DNA of 64,000 nucleotides from Dromaius novaehollandiae (Eukaryota > Chordata > Aves > Casuariiformes > Dromaiidae): the NCBI RefSeq assembly GCF_036370855.1, contig NC_088099.1:89095820-89159819 (forward strand), written 5' to 3'. The translations under genes were made by a program, and so were the position numbers. How positions within the stretch are numbered: the first letter of the stretch is position 1; each line of letters begins with the position of its first letter. The notes below the pieces were generated by a model, which was not told the origin of the DNA, did no database searches, and saw only the letters and a program-made list of their open reading frames with translations. Shown piece by piece: positions 14,089 through 26,357 of this stretch.

Positions 14089-14118
14089 TAAAAAATAAAT
14101 AAACAAACAAATAAATAA
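14089..14118 (+). repeat. A-rich TAAA/CAAA simple repeat
   Basis: A short run of AAATAAAT and AAACAAAC units within an A-rich patch. It is low-complexity sequence without a recognised role. Confidence 0.7.
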
Positions 14119-16911
14119 GGATTTGGTAAGAGATGAGGTTCCTTTGTTTGATTTCTTTCAGCTTCTAAAAGTAGTGATGTTCTTAATACTGTGTATTCAA
14201 CTCAAGAGGAGAGAAATTATAGGCATGAGTATTTAGCAAACCCTAAAATATGAACAAAACAAGAGTTTTCTTTCAGAAATCAGAATGTTGCAGTGTAAGC
14301 CTAAAATAAGTGCAGCATTCTATCAGAAAAAAAATGTACCTGTTTGAAAGAAATAAATTTGGCATGTGTGAGTCTTTGAGGAAATGAAGTAGTAAGACAA
14401 ATGCAGCTGAGAAAGGCAGAGATTCAAAAAAATGAATTTTAAAACATGATTCTAAAATTTTTTACATGCGTTTCATAAATATTTCTGATTTCTATTAGAA
14501 TGGACATTTCTGTTCACCTCAGCTGTACGAAAAGCTTGCGGGGCTTGCAGTTCAGACACTACAGTCATTTAACTTCAAGGTATAAATTTTGCATTAGTTT
14601 CAATGTTCCCAAAATGGCTTATTTCAAGGTTGGGGAGAATATTATCACAGTACTTCAAGCTCATAGACAATCATGGTGCTATATCCTGAACAAGCTGCTA
14701 GTGGCAGATGAGACTAGCTCATACTTCAGTGAAAAAGAAATCATAATAAACAAGCTCAGAGGTCACAGTAGCATATGTTGCTGTCAGTATGTCATCATGT
14801 AGGATATTTAAGCTGACTCACATCTTATAAATGAATGTCCTCAAAGCATAAGACGCTAAGGAAGATTTGGTCATGTCATGTGAAAATTCCCAGGGTTAAG
14901 AGCAACACAGCCTCCCGCTAATATACTTATTAAGGCATTTCTCCAGAATGAAGAGTGAGCTTATAGGGGGAATTCATCTCTCAATTGAATGCTGTCGGTA
15001 TAGTCAGTAGACTCTCCTGTAAAACTAATAGAGATAAATGAGCTTTTCTAAAAGTTGATTAAATTATCCTGTCTTAATCAACCAACAAATATAGTGTGGT
15101 CTCCTGGTGACCTGCTGCCTGTGACTTCTTTGATCAACTCCTTCCTTCAGATTTTCAATGTTCTCTTCAGAGAGGTGGAGGAGAACGTTGGTAGAGACGT
15201 TCTTAGGTAGAAGCACCATTGTCCCTTTCTTCCTCAGAGGATGCTCCCATTCTCCTCAGCAGCTATATCTCAGTTTTGTTTGTCTGCTAGAACATGGTCT
15301 CACAGTGACACTGGGAAAACTGTATTTCCAATGTCCGAATGTACCACTGCTGAAGTAAATTAAGCAAGAAGACAGATCTTAGCAGAGTGCAAAAAAAAGA
15401 GTGAGCTAGATTAAAGTAAAGAGCCTGAGGAGATAAAAATAAATGCTGTGACTTAAGACTCATGAGAAATGGAAGCATTGAAAATGTTCATGAAGGTTTT
15501 AGGGCAAACCAGGACTGAGTCTTGAAATAAAGAAGAAAAAAAAATAGGAAATGAGGGTGTACTGAGAGGAGAGTAGCAAGAATTGCCTGGGTGAAAAGAT
15601 CAGAACTGGGAGCCAGTGGAAGCAAGAAAAGGATGATGAGGGGTTTGTGAGACAGATCTGATGAGATGCTGTAGCAGCAGAAGGGAAATGGGATTGCCAA
15701 ACAGAGCAGATTAAAACCAGACAGAGTCCAGACACTTTAATATCCAATACTATTAGACAAACGGACTTTTTCCTCGTGTGTTCACTGATTCGTATGTTCT
15801 TAATTTGTAAGGTATATGGTGAATGAAGTTAGAAATGGAAGGAAAAAGAAAATATCTCAGAGACCAGGTAAATGGATATTGACATGAAAAACTGTGCCTG
15901 TTTTTATCTGTGCAGTGGAGCTATACGTTTTCCTGGGCCAGTCATCTAAATCAATATATTTTTAGGAACTGCAAGACACCCTTTTTCTTTAGATGCTCTG
16001 CTTAAGACCCTCCATCTAATATGCAAAAAAACCCAAAACACTTAGAACAGCAGATAAAGTTTCTAAGAACATGCACAATTCTGCATTAAGCTATCTGCCC
16101 CAAGAAGTCAGGTCCGAACATCTCAGACTGGGCACTTTGAATAAAAGAATGCATTTGTCCTTAATTTCTCAGTTTTCCATTTGTAAAGTAGCAGTAATAA
16201 TATCTACGAGTCTGACCAGAGTGTCAAGAAAATGAATTCATTCGTGTTCAGAAAACTCTTATTTAACTCTTGTGATGAATGCGAGAGAGAACAGCACATG
16301 GAGATTTCTTACAGCATGATTTGATTAGCAAACAGATCTAATGCCACATGCTGATCTATACAAAGTAGTATCAAATAGCTACTTTCTCTGTGATCATGAC
16401 CAGCCTTCTGAGTCAAATAGGGAAGCCACCTATGGAAGAAAATAGTATATGATCCCATTTTAAAAGTTACACCATAACGTGTAGACAAAAAAAGGGGTAA
16501 TAAGTTTTTATCATTTAGTGAAACTAATCTTCAAATGTTCGAAACAGACAAATACTAGAAAAGTTAGAAATTGGTGCAAACTTAATATTTGTATTGAGTT
16601 TTACATATTAAATAATGTTCTTGATATGCATCCAGTGAGGACTTTGCTTTTCAGCTGAGATGACACTGAAATAGGTACAGTACATACTGGCTTTCAAGTT
16701 TTGCTTCCAAAGAGATTAAATGTTATAGTATAAATGAGGCTGAAATTCTTATTAGAAAACTGCAAAATTTAATGCTGTAAGAACAGAGCATGAAATAGAT
16801 GGTGTTGAAAGCCTGCTAAAGCCAAGGTAGATGACATCAAGTGCTCTCCTCTCATGAGTATTTGAAAGACCACCTGTCACCCACAATATTCGTGTATCCA
16901 AGCTGGGATTT

Positions 16912-17525
16912 TTTGTCTAGATGGGTAGACCATTAGATGAGTAATTAACTGGTTGGATGGTCAGGCTCAACAAGTAATAGCTAAAGGTTCATACTCCACC
17001 TGGAGGCCTGTGACTGGCAAGGGTCTAAACTGGGACCTGTCCTGTTTAACATTTCCATTGATGGCATGGAGAGGGTGGCAGAGGGCACTCTTGTCAAGTG
17101 TGGAAATGGCACCAAACTTGGGGGGGAGTAGTCAACACGCTGGCGGGCAGGGCTGCCATCCACAGGGACTTAGACTGGCTGGAGGAATTGGCCAACAGGA
17201 ATCTCATGAAATTCAGCATGGACGAACACCAAGCCCTGCCCCTGGGCAGGAAGCATCCCGTACATGGACACAGGCTGGAGCTGCCTGGCTGGGGAGCAGC
17301 TCTGCGGGAAGGGACCTGGGGGTCGTGGCAGGCACAAGCTGAGCATGAGCCAGTGGTGTGCCCTTCCTGCAGACGGCAGCAGCCTCCTGGACTGTGCTCA
17401 CAGGGGCATGGCTGGGAGATCGAGGGGAAGGACTATCCTCCTCTACTCAGCACTCGTTAGAGTTCATCTAGCTATTGCATCCAGTCTAAGCTCTCAACAA
17501 AAGCATCATAAGAAAGCGATCTAAA
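16912..17525 (+). mobile_element. CR1 LINE fragment, C-terminal part of ORF2 reverse transcriptase, decayed
   Basis: The block is clearly richer in GC than its flanks and translates, in three successive plus-strand frames, to the C-terminal half of the CR1 reverse transcriptase. Visible landmarks are LGPVLFNI (near 17030-17052), TKLGG (near 17111-17125), GRAAIHRDLDWLE and ANRNLMKF (near 17147-17215), LSMSQWCAL (near 17340) and LYSALVR (near 17440-17462). The known CR1 product copies RNA into DNA during retrotransposition in the nucleus. Here the position of the catalytic FADD box reads CGNG (17099-17110), a stop follows at about 17130, and frame changes occur near 17100 and 17290, so the copy is dead. 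It is truncated at both ends and lacks the 3' tail, so the 3' boundary is soft. The overlapping frames of 60-129 codons here are products of this element, not host genes. Confidence 0.9.
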
Positions 17526-19874
17526 ATTTCTACATTCGGTAATTGGTAAGGTACTAGATTTTTTTACTGAATTTGTAATGGCTGAGACCTTCAGCCTTCA
17601 ATGAAAAGAGATGACTGTAAATTATCTGATGAACCAACATGTGGTTCAGAAAAATGCAGGTCTATTAAGCTCATAATCTCCTGTTTGAAACATTTTGAGT
17701 CTGATAATTTTTTTTTATCAACCTTTAAGGAGGCTGCTGAAAGATTTCTGGCATATTAGCAGATGAAAATCTGCAACCCTTTACCTGGCAGGAGCTTAAT
17801 GAAATAGACATTTTTCCCTAGCACTGAAAAAATGTCCATGTCATTGATCAAAAAAAGTCAAGGAGCTTGTATTCACTACAAATTAGAAAAATACAAATAA
17901 AAATGGCACCTGTAGTGAACTAGGAGCCCAAGGTTTTGACCAGCTTTGGCTGCACGAATAGTGCTAAATATCCAGGTGTCGCGTCACTAAAAAGCTAAGG
18001 GCTCTGTTCAGGTGTAAGCATAGGTCTTTGTTGTACTCAGTCGAAATGGTTTCACTGAAGAGGCCCATATCATTCTTTCCCACGTTTCAAATGTTAGAGG
18101 TGTTTTGAATGTGGATATCTCCATAACATCTTTCCCTAGTCTGCTGCTTAATTTCTGTGAATATTTCAGGATGATATACAATAAAACTGTGTTACTTCCT
18201 CCTATCTAACTTCTAAGCAACACCCACTGCTGTGGAATACTTTGTGCCACTGAAAAATAGGGAGTTTTCTGAACACACGGGAGGGAAGGCTCTCTTCAAA
18301 ATTTGCATTCCTCTAGCATCTGTCAGGGAAGTGCTAGGATAACTTGACGCAGAGGACATGTTGGATATTTTTATCTCCCACTGTTCTCTTTCTCCTTTTT
18401 CTTTTTCCACAATAAGGAAGTCTAGATATCCTTATTACAAAAAGCTGTCTGTTGCTCACTGGTAGTAACGTCTGTCCCTCCTCTTGGCTCCCCATCCTCA
18501 GCATTTATTCCTTCAAAGAATAACCAGAACCACATTCCTTTTCTTTATTGTATGTGTTTTCTCAAGAAAAGGAAATGGGAATATCTTCCACTGTTTGCTC
18601 CATTATTATTTTGCCTGTGTTTATCTAATGGACTGGGCAACCATCATTCCTCCATCTCTGATCCAGTCAGAGATGTCTTTTAAGGTGGCATTTCATGAAG
18701 ACATTAACTAAATTGGTTGGTAGTTTTTCCGTTAAAGAGTATTTCATTAGAAAATATCATTTGCTGAACTCTCATCTCATCTCTCTGCAGAAGAGAAATA
18801 TTTGAAATGGAAAGGACAGGACAGAACATTCTCCAGATCATGTCAAGGCTCCAGGGAGTTGCCTGGGGTATTTTGTAGCTCTCAGAACTGTTTTTTCTGA
18901 TGTCTGCAGACTCATAGCTCATTTACATAGCCCATTGTATCACCTTACAGAGATCCTGAAGCTGCCTTGGTTATCAAAGTAGTATTGTAGTGAGTCTTAT
19001 GTCTAAAGGATTTCTACCTTAATTGAGTCCTGAATTTAGATAATTTTTCATAAAGCAGTATACTTGATATGCTTGTTTTTATGCCAGATTTACTGGAAAT
19101 GGTACTGAGGTAGATTTTTAGGAATTATATATTTAAAATCAGAAGTTTTCCTGATATCCAGTTTCTTTTTATAGTCTCATATACTTTGAAACCTATTGCT
19201 TAATTTTCGCACTCCAGAAGACAGTTTCAATCACTACTTTCCCAAAGAAAGCCTGAATTCATATTAATGCCATATTCTTCTTCCTTTTTAACTTTTTATT
19301 GGATAATATTTATATATGTAAGTCCACGCAATATATTATTTGTCTTATTACCTGTTTAATATCTCAAGCTAAGCAAGTGGCAAACCATAATTGTTTCATT
19401 TTATATTCATCGTGATTTTATTCGCGTATTATTTTGGTATTTGGTTCCAATATGTAATTCTGAGGGAATTCCTTTATAATATGTTATTAATATAATCTTA
19501 TTATAAATTGCTTTCCATTTACTTCAGATATCATTTCTGGCAGGTGTTTATTAACCCTAACAGCTGTGATGAGTCTTTTTGGTCTACTGAATAAATCTGA
19601 AATAACCCCACACAATCACTATCCACCAATTAATCTGGTAACTCTAATATAGGTTAGACTATAATTAGTTTTAATGTATTTTAGTGATGAAAAAATTGAG
19701 TCACAGTTACTTGTGGCCATTTAAACTCTGAGTACACTTTCTAGGAAAATAGGGGTGTTCAGGTAGGCTAATATGGTTGGCAAATTCTAATTTCACTTTA
19801 TATATTCCCCTGGTATTCCGATGGAGCAAAAAAGAAGTTATTACTTTTCTTTTAATACCTGTTGCTTCAGTAGA

Positions 19875-19889
19875 TTTTTTTTTTTTTTT
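19875..19889 (+). repeat. T15 homopolymer
   Basis: Fifteen uninterrupted T residues in unique sequence. Confidence 0.95.
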
Positions 19890-22428
19890 GGCACATTAAA
19901 GTGGTGAATGATACCTACAAATAAAGAGCCAAGTTGAAGCCAGCCTGTGAGTGGGGTGCACTGAACAGGCAGTGAAATCGAAAATTTTCTGGCACCATTG
20001 ACTCTCTAGGCAAGACGAGAGACTGGAAGAAATGCAAAAACATCTCAGGGACTACTGTCACTAATACTGATCTGTTCAGAAAGGTTTAACTGAGATTGTA
20101 ATATAAATTGCCATCATCACTTTCAGTGGTTCAATATCACACAGTTGTGATTCTGCTCAGGCAGTGTGACCTCCATAATTTCCTAATGACATGACTGTGG
20201 CTTAATGTAATATTTACTCCATATTCTACAAATGTATTTAACATTCTTTGGAAGACATATAATGTAATTTCTGTAAATAATTTATATTTCTCTCTTTTGG
20301 TTATATATATATAAAAATTAAACTTTGCTCTTCTTATTTTTCCTCTCTCCTAGTTCTGCCTAGCCAAAACTTGGGATGTTGAGCATTTTTTTAGCTTAAA
20401 TATTACCTTTACTTTAAACTTTTTCCACATCTCATAACAGAGCTGAAAGAAGTGAAGACAATATGTTCCATTTGAGCTTTTGGTGGAAAAGGGGAGCTGT
20501 TTTGAATTTTAGTGGTGTTTTGTTCCTAGACCATCTGACCCTATATAAAGTATCCTTGGAAGTTAAAGATTCTGTAGGAATAAATAGACAATTTTTGGTA
20601 TAGAATGAACAAGCTGAGGCCAGAGAGTGGCAGTCTTCCATACATTAACTTTAAGAATACATTTTATTAGGCAAGATATATCTTCCCGTATTATTTATTG
20701 ACATCATATTAGGAAGTTTCTTTCGGCTTACTGTTTGTACAGTCCACCGAAAGCCCTCACACATGAATCTCTGTAATAATATAGGGTATATTACAGCCCT
20801 ATTTACTGTAACTAAATTACTCCTTTCTATCCCTCCTTGAGCCATTAAAAATCTGTCCTACAGTGTGGTGAACATCATCTGCTCCCACTGCAATGAACTG
20901 AGTATAAAACAGTGTCTTCCTGACTTCAGACAGTCTGGCACTTCAGGTTGGGGAGGTGTTACTAGCCCTTACTTACCATGATTGAAGCATGTAAATCTTC
21001 TAGCCAGCTCTTCTGCAAACTGCATCCACACCTCCCAGACATCAATTCCCACCCTGATGTTTTCCTCTGTCAGTTGCTCTGCTTCTGGTGTGCAGCTTCA
21101 GGACAACAATTCAGCAACACTGTGAAATTTCAAGTTTGGGATATTAAAGTGGAAATGAATGTCAAAATTAAGTAAGAAGTTACCTGGACACTGTTTATTC
21201 ATTTTCGTATGTAATTTGGCAAAACTCTTAGGCCCATCCTTCATCTGAAGTGGCCAGAGTATGCAGTGGGCGGTAGTGAAACCCTTTACAAAAAGTCTTG
21301 GGGGCTGAACTGGATTTGGAGCCTTGGTCGTTATTTTATACCTATAGTATAGCAGTATCAAAGAACTTTTTCCTTATAATGAGATTTTTTTTAAAGTAAT
21401 ATGTATAATGGCATCCCTAAAAGCTCTATCTCATATGCCCATGCATTCATATTCATGCATATATGAAACTGTACTTTTAAAGATATTTCAATGTGTTTTT
21501 AATGCAGTTACTGACTTGATATATAAAATCTAATTGTTTCCAGTACTGACTTCTCACTGGAGAGAAAACCTCCTGGTTTGCTATTGTTAAAAATATCTGA
21601 AACCTCACTGAATAACAGCTGTTACAAAACTCCTTTGATTTTACATTTTTCCTTTCACAGTATGTGCCTCTGTACTCTATTTCACAGGGCAATGCTCTGT
21701 TGAAAGCCCTCACTCTAAGAAGGAGTGTGATAGTTGTCAGTGATATCCAAAGAATACTGAATAACATATACATATCTTACTTTTAATGTCTCCTTAATGC
21801 ATTGACTTTCCTGGCTGTAGGAGCTAGTAAAAAGAGAATCAGCATAAGGTGAAGCGTATCCCCTGCTGGGTGGCCAAACTGCATGAAATCTCATGCTTCA
21901 TTAATGATGCTTCTCATACCAACTGGCCAATGGATCATGAAAATGAATTAGAAGTACTACAGGGATTTTTTTTCTTGTTGTAACATTCATAAACAATTAT
22001 GAACTGCTGGCTCCTACTTTTGCAACAGGTAAAGATTTCATTGCTTTGCTTTAGTCATAAAAGAAACATAGTATAATGGTTAAAGCTGAGGGAGTGGGGA
22101 AGGCACTGTCAGTCTATTTAATCAACATTTTTCCTTCTTTGGGCAAGATATCCTCTCTGTGCTCCATTTCTAATGTGGACATAACATTCTATATGATAAT
22201 GCAGCAATACAATTTTTTCCAGTCGCACCCCACTGTGAAGCTTCTACCTCTCCCCAAACTCAGACAACAATCTATGGTGCCTTTTTTTCTGGTTTCCTAA
22301 TTGAAAAGAAAAGAAATGAAGGCCTTAAAGGGCTCGAAGTTTTAAAAAGAGAGTGCTTGCCCCCTGCTAAAAATCAGGCTGTTTCCAGGTATTTCAAATT
22401 GCTCATGCCAAAGTTCAGGGCACTCACC

Positions 22429-22448
22429 TTTTTTTTTTTTTTTTTTTT
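22429..22448 (+). repeat. T20 homopolymer
   Basis: Twenty uninterrupted T residues. Read on the minus strand this could be the poly(A) tail of a retroposed sequence, but no recognisable body precedes it. Confidence 0.95.
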
Positions 22449-25400
22449 GAAACCTTTGATCTGCACCTCAAAATCCACGGACAGATGACACTATATGCAG
22501 TGAACATACAGAATATGAATAGAATATATAGATTATAGAAATTATAAGTCCTTATTGAGGTCTCAGTTCTGGTGATGACTGTTCTAATGTGTGCTTGCAG
22601 TCCAGAGGGAGGTTTTCTTGGTAGCTCTCATGTGCCCAAACCCTTCCAACAGGGATGGAAGATGAAGGGAATTTCATTTTCTCCTTTGTATTGTAAGTGC
22701 TTGTGTGCAGATATGTTCGACCATATGTCAGAGCTTAATTTAATGACAAAAAGACATTTCTCCACCTCCATTCCATTTGTCATTGGAAGGCATGAGCTGC
22801 CAAACCAGAGCAGAGATCTGATGGTTATGTTTGTCTTGAATGTGAACAAAAGCTCCGGAAATCAGAAGAGAAAATCTTAACAACAAGACAAGGTATTAAC
22901 AGAAACATGGAAGAAAATAGGACTTCCTCATATATCTCAGCCTTTTGCTTTTATCTTTCCTTTGGCCCTTGCTTGGCATTCTTCTGAAACAAGGGAATTC
23001 AGCCCTTGCCTGTTCTCCTGCCAGATCTGAGTAAGTTGCCATCCAGTATTAACTTTCTCCCAACTGCTCCATAGTTCTGATGAGTTAGGCTTCTCCAAAC
23101 AGGAGGAGTCTGAAAAACTTTGCCGCCTTCCTTTGGGGCACCTGGTTCTCCTCTACTACAAGTCAAGGCCGCTATCTGTATGACTCTTCTTTCTGTTGCC
23201 TCAGCTGTTGAACTGCAGGAATGATGCTGTGTTCACTTTCTGATGGCATAGCCCTGGCTTTCACAAAGTAGAAAATTATCTCAGAGAAAGGCTTTCACTC
23301 TGTCAGTGAGCCTGCATTCAGTGCCGTGGTGGGCAGCGTTACCCAGGAAGGGGCTGCAGGCTGGCCAATGCTACCGCTGGGTGTACCAGCACATTGTGAT
23401 TGTTCATCCTTTAATTCTGGTCTCACGTGCAGATCAGTGGGTAAGAAATGTTCTGACATTCACAGGGCTTGAATCACTCTGAAAAAAGGTTTTCCAAAGG
23501 TTTGGAGGGAGTTCATTTTTACTTTCTGGGAAAAGGTGACAGGAATTTACCTAATTGTGTTTTAAAAATATCCTAAATGATTTTATGCCCCCCTCCCAAT
23601 TTTTTTTTTGCTTCAGAGCTACCTTTTAGAGACTCTGCTCCAGGTCTACAGAGTCCTCCAAGATTTGGTGGATTGAATATCTGGAGTAGCATTTGCAGTT
23701 TCAGTAGTATAAGATTCCCTTCTGTGCAATCAGGAAAGAAAATATGCCTGCCACAGAAGAAAAAAAGAATAACTTTTACCCACATTTGCCTTGCTTACCT
23801 CCAGTTATGTATATCTGAGGATGATAGTACCACAAATCTTTCTTTCCCCTCCTGTGCAGCCTTAACCCTAAAATTAGAGGATATATCTGGTCTTCTGCAG
23901 TTATATGTTTATTAATCTACATTACATTTAGATTAACACAAATGGGGCTATTTTTCCCTTTTGGTTTGATTTGAAGTGTAAGAAGAGGTACAGCCTGCTG
24001 TTTTTTTTAATTTATCCATTTCCTCTATTCACTGTAAGGGTCTGAGATACTTTCCACATTAAAGTAGAAGCTAATTTCTATCAGCCTCATAATCTAATAC
24101 TTGAATGAATATTCAGCATTCCTGTCTGTGTCTTACCTGAAATATAAAAGGCTTCCAACTGTAGGCCAAGTATATGTTTCATGCTGTTAATTCTTGTCAA
24201 CAACTGCGCTTCTTTATAAGACTGAATTCTGCACTCAGGCTCACATATTGAAAATGAAAGCATTGGTTAATGTACTTTTCTGTTTTCACTGTGAATGAAG
24301 AAAATAGCAGTCAATATACTTCTAACAAACACATTGTCCAAGATCAGCGGAAATTTTAGTGTCCGGCTGATAGGAAAAATAAAATTCACCTCTTAACTTT
24401 GAAATGATCTTGCAGACCTACATTTTCCCTCTAATCTTTTGTTACTGCTTAAGAACACCATTAAAAAAAAAAATGGTAAAGAAGAAATCATTTTAATGAA
24501 AGAGCTCCAGTAACTTCTCTATCTAGCGGTAACATTTTCAAACACATCTAAACGATTTAGAAATGAAACCAAAAATTCACTTTCAGTAGCAGACTTAAAG
24601 AGAAGTTTGCAAATGTGATTTATAATTAGCAATTAAACTTCAGTGTGTTGGCAAAGTCTTTCTTTTTGTATTTTTTAAGTAGAATTACTGCCCTCAGAAA
24701 CTGATTCTGGACAGAGGGAAATACTGAACCAGTTATGCCACGATTATAGTCTAAGAAATGGTTATTTCTGAAAATGGAACTCCCAGAGTGCAATGTTCTT
24801 CTAATAACATATCTGCCAGTGTTACTCCTAGTTAAATAAGTACTTGAATATTTTGATCGTGTTAGAGTTTTGTACTGTGACTCTTCTATTACTACTGCCA
24901 TTCAACGTGAAGTGTGCTCCACATGACTCATTATTTCCATCTTCATTAGACAATGACATTAACGAACAATAGACTTTAAATATTGATGCTTTTGTGCATC
25001 TTAGAAAATGAAGATATACTATAAGAGCTCTTCTTGGTGCTTTCTTGCAGCAGGTGGTCCTTGCTGAGTTGTTTTAAAGTGAAATGCTGATTTCAAACTT
25101 TCAGAAGCTTCTTTTTTCCCTTTCTCATCAAAATTTCTTAACATGTAATTTTAATCACTCTGCAAAAACAACATCCTCTGATGGTAATTTAGTGAATGAC
25201 ACTATAAGCATTATGGACATATTCTGAGCTGGTGTAAATTAGCCTAGCTCTACTCATTTCAGTAGAAATAGGCCATTTAAAAATGAACTTAAATTGAACA
25301 CTAGCCTCAATTTGGAAAAGCCTGTAAGCACACATTTAAAGACTTTGTTGAATTGGAGCAAACTATTGAATCATGATTTCCGTGTAAGGAAGAAAAAACT

Positions 25401-26334
25401 CCATGAAAGATTGTTTTTCAAGCAGGATCTGTAGATGTTGAAAAAGCTGCATTCATAAATAACAAGGTGGTGCCCCTACACAGTCCATCTGTGGCTAGGG
25501 CACTTAATGATGTTTTGTGATGAGTGCTTGGTTGTGAATTATATTTACATCCACTTTAAAATAATTTTACATTCCCAGACTGGAATAATAAGTCTATAGT
25601 TAAAATTATCATCTGGACTTTGAGATTGACCCAACAAAGGACTAATATAGAATATTGTTGTGGTTCATCCGGGGATACAAGTAGTAACCCAGAAATAACA
25701 TTACGCCAATAAAACATAATAATAATTAAAAAAGAATCTTGAAAAGTTGTGAATGATAAGAAACAATATAAAAGGTGTTTTTGTAACAATCTCGAGAATC
25801 AGTATTATCTAGTTGCCAACCGAAAGGGAAAAATACAATCAACATCCCTTACAACCTGTTTTAATCTAGTTCTGTTGTGATTACATCCTAAAGTGAATAT
25901 TGATACTTACTGGTTTACTGCCTTTCTCTTCTACAGATTCACTTTGCACTCAGTGATGAGAAAAAGGGACTGGGTACTGTGAATTGCTGAGTTGTATTGA
26001 CTGCTTGCATTAGTCCTACAAGTGTTTTTGTAAAACCTGGAAGAGCTTCTTTACTAAAAGTATCTCTTTCTTTGTTCAAAAGTCTTGGTCAACAATGTGA
26101 ATGGCTATTCCCATGATGGCACTTTTTTCTCATATTATACATATGCAGAAGAAAAGTCATGAAATCACTGAGCTGTTTCACAAATACCACTACCTGATGT
26201 GTAGTTTCATTTTTTCATAGGTTGGCATGAATCTGAGCCTGTGGACAACAGCTAATTATAGGCTCTGTAGCTAATTCCAGAACTCTATAATAATTGAGAA
26301 AGCTGAGAACAAAACACAGGACTACCACAGGACT

Positions 26335-26357
26335 AAAAAAAAAAAAAAAAAAAAAAA
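26335..26357 (+). repeat. A23 homopolymer
   Basis: Twenty-three uninterrupted A residues. It could be a retroposition tail on the plus strand, but the upstream sequence matches no element that I recognise and I see no flanking target duplication. Confidence 0.95.

Larger units (their letters stand above)
9161..16911. other. Unique stretch with microsatellites, no gene seen
   Basis: No supported gene. The stretch carries a G-rich motif (9167-9196), a (TG)23 tract, a (CTTTT)17 tract, a short TTTTG run near 12570-12590, an A-rich TAAA/CAAA run at 14089-14118 and one ancient dispersed-repeat fragment (11381-11470). The reading frames across the CTTTT tract are low-complexity translations of the repeat. 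A purine-rich patch near 15525-15720 gives an antisense frame that I attribute to composition. Confidence 0.6.

Noticed and set aside
16953..17524. Overlapping frames of 60-129 codons taken as host genes
   Set aside because: They are successive frames of one decayed CR1 reverse transcriptase.
24626..24901. 91-codon minus frame that reads smoothly
   Set aside because: The acceptor is weak and the only donor (GGGCA|GTAATT) is poor.
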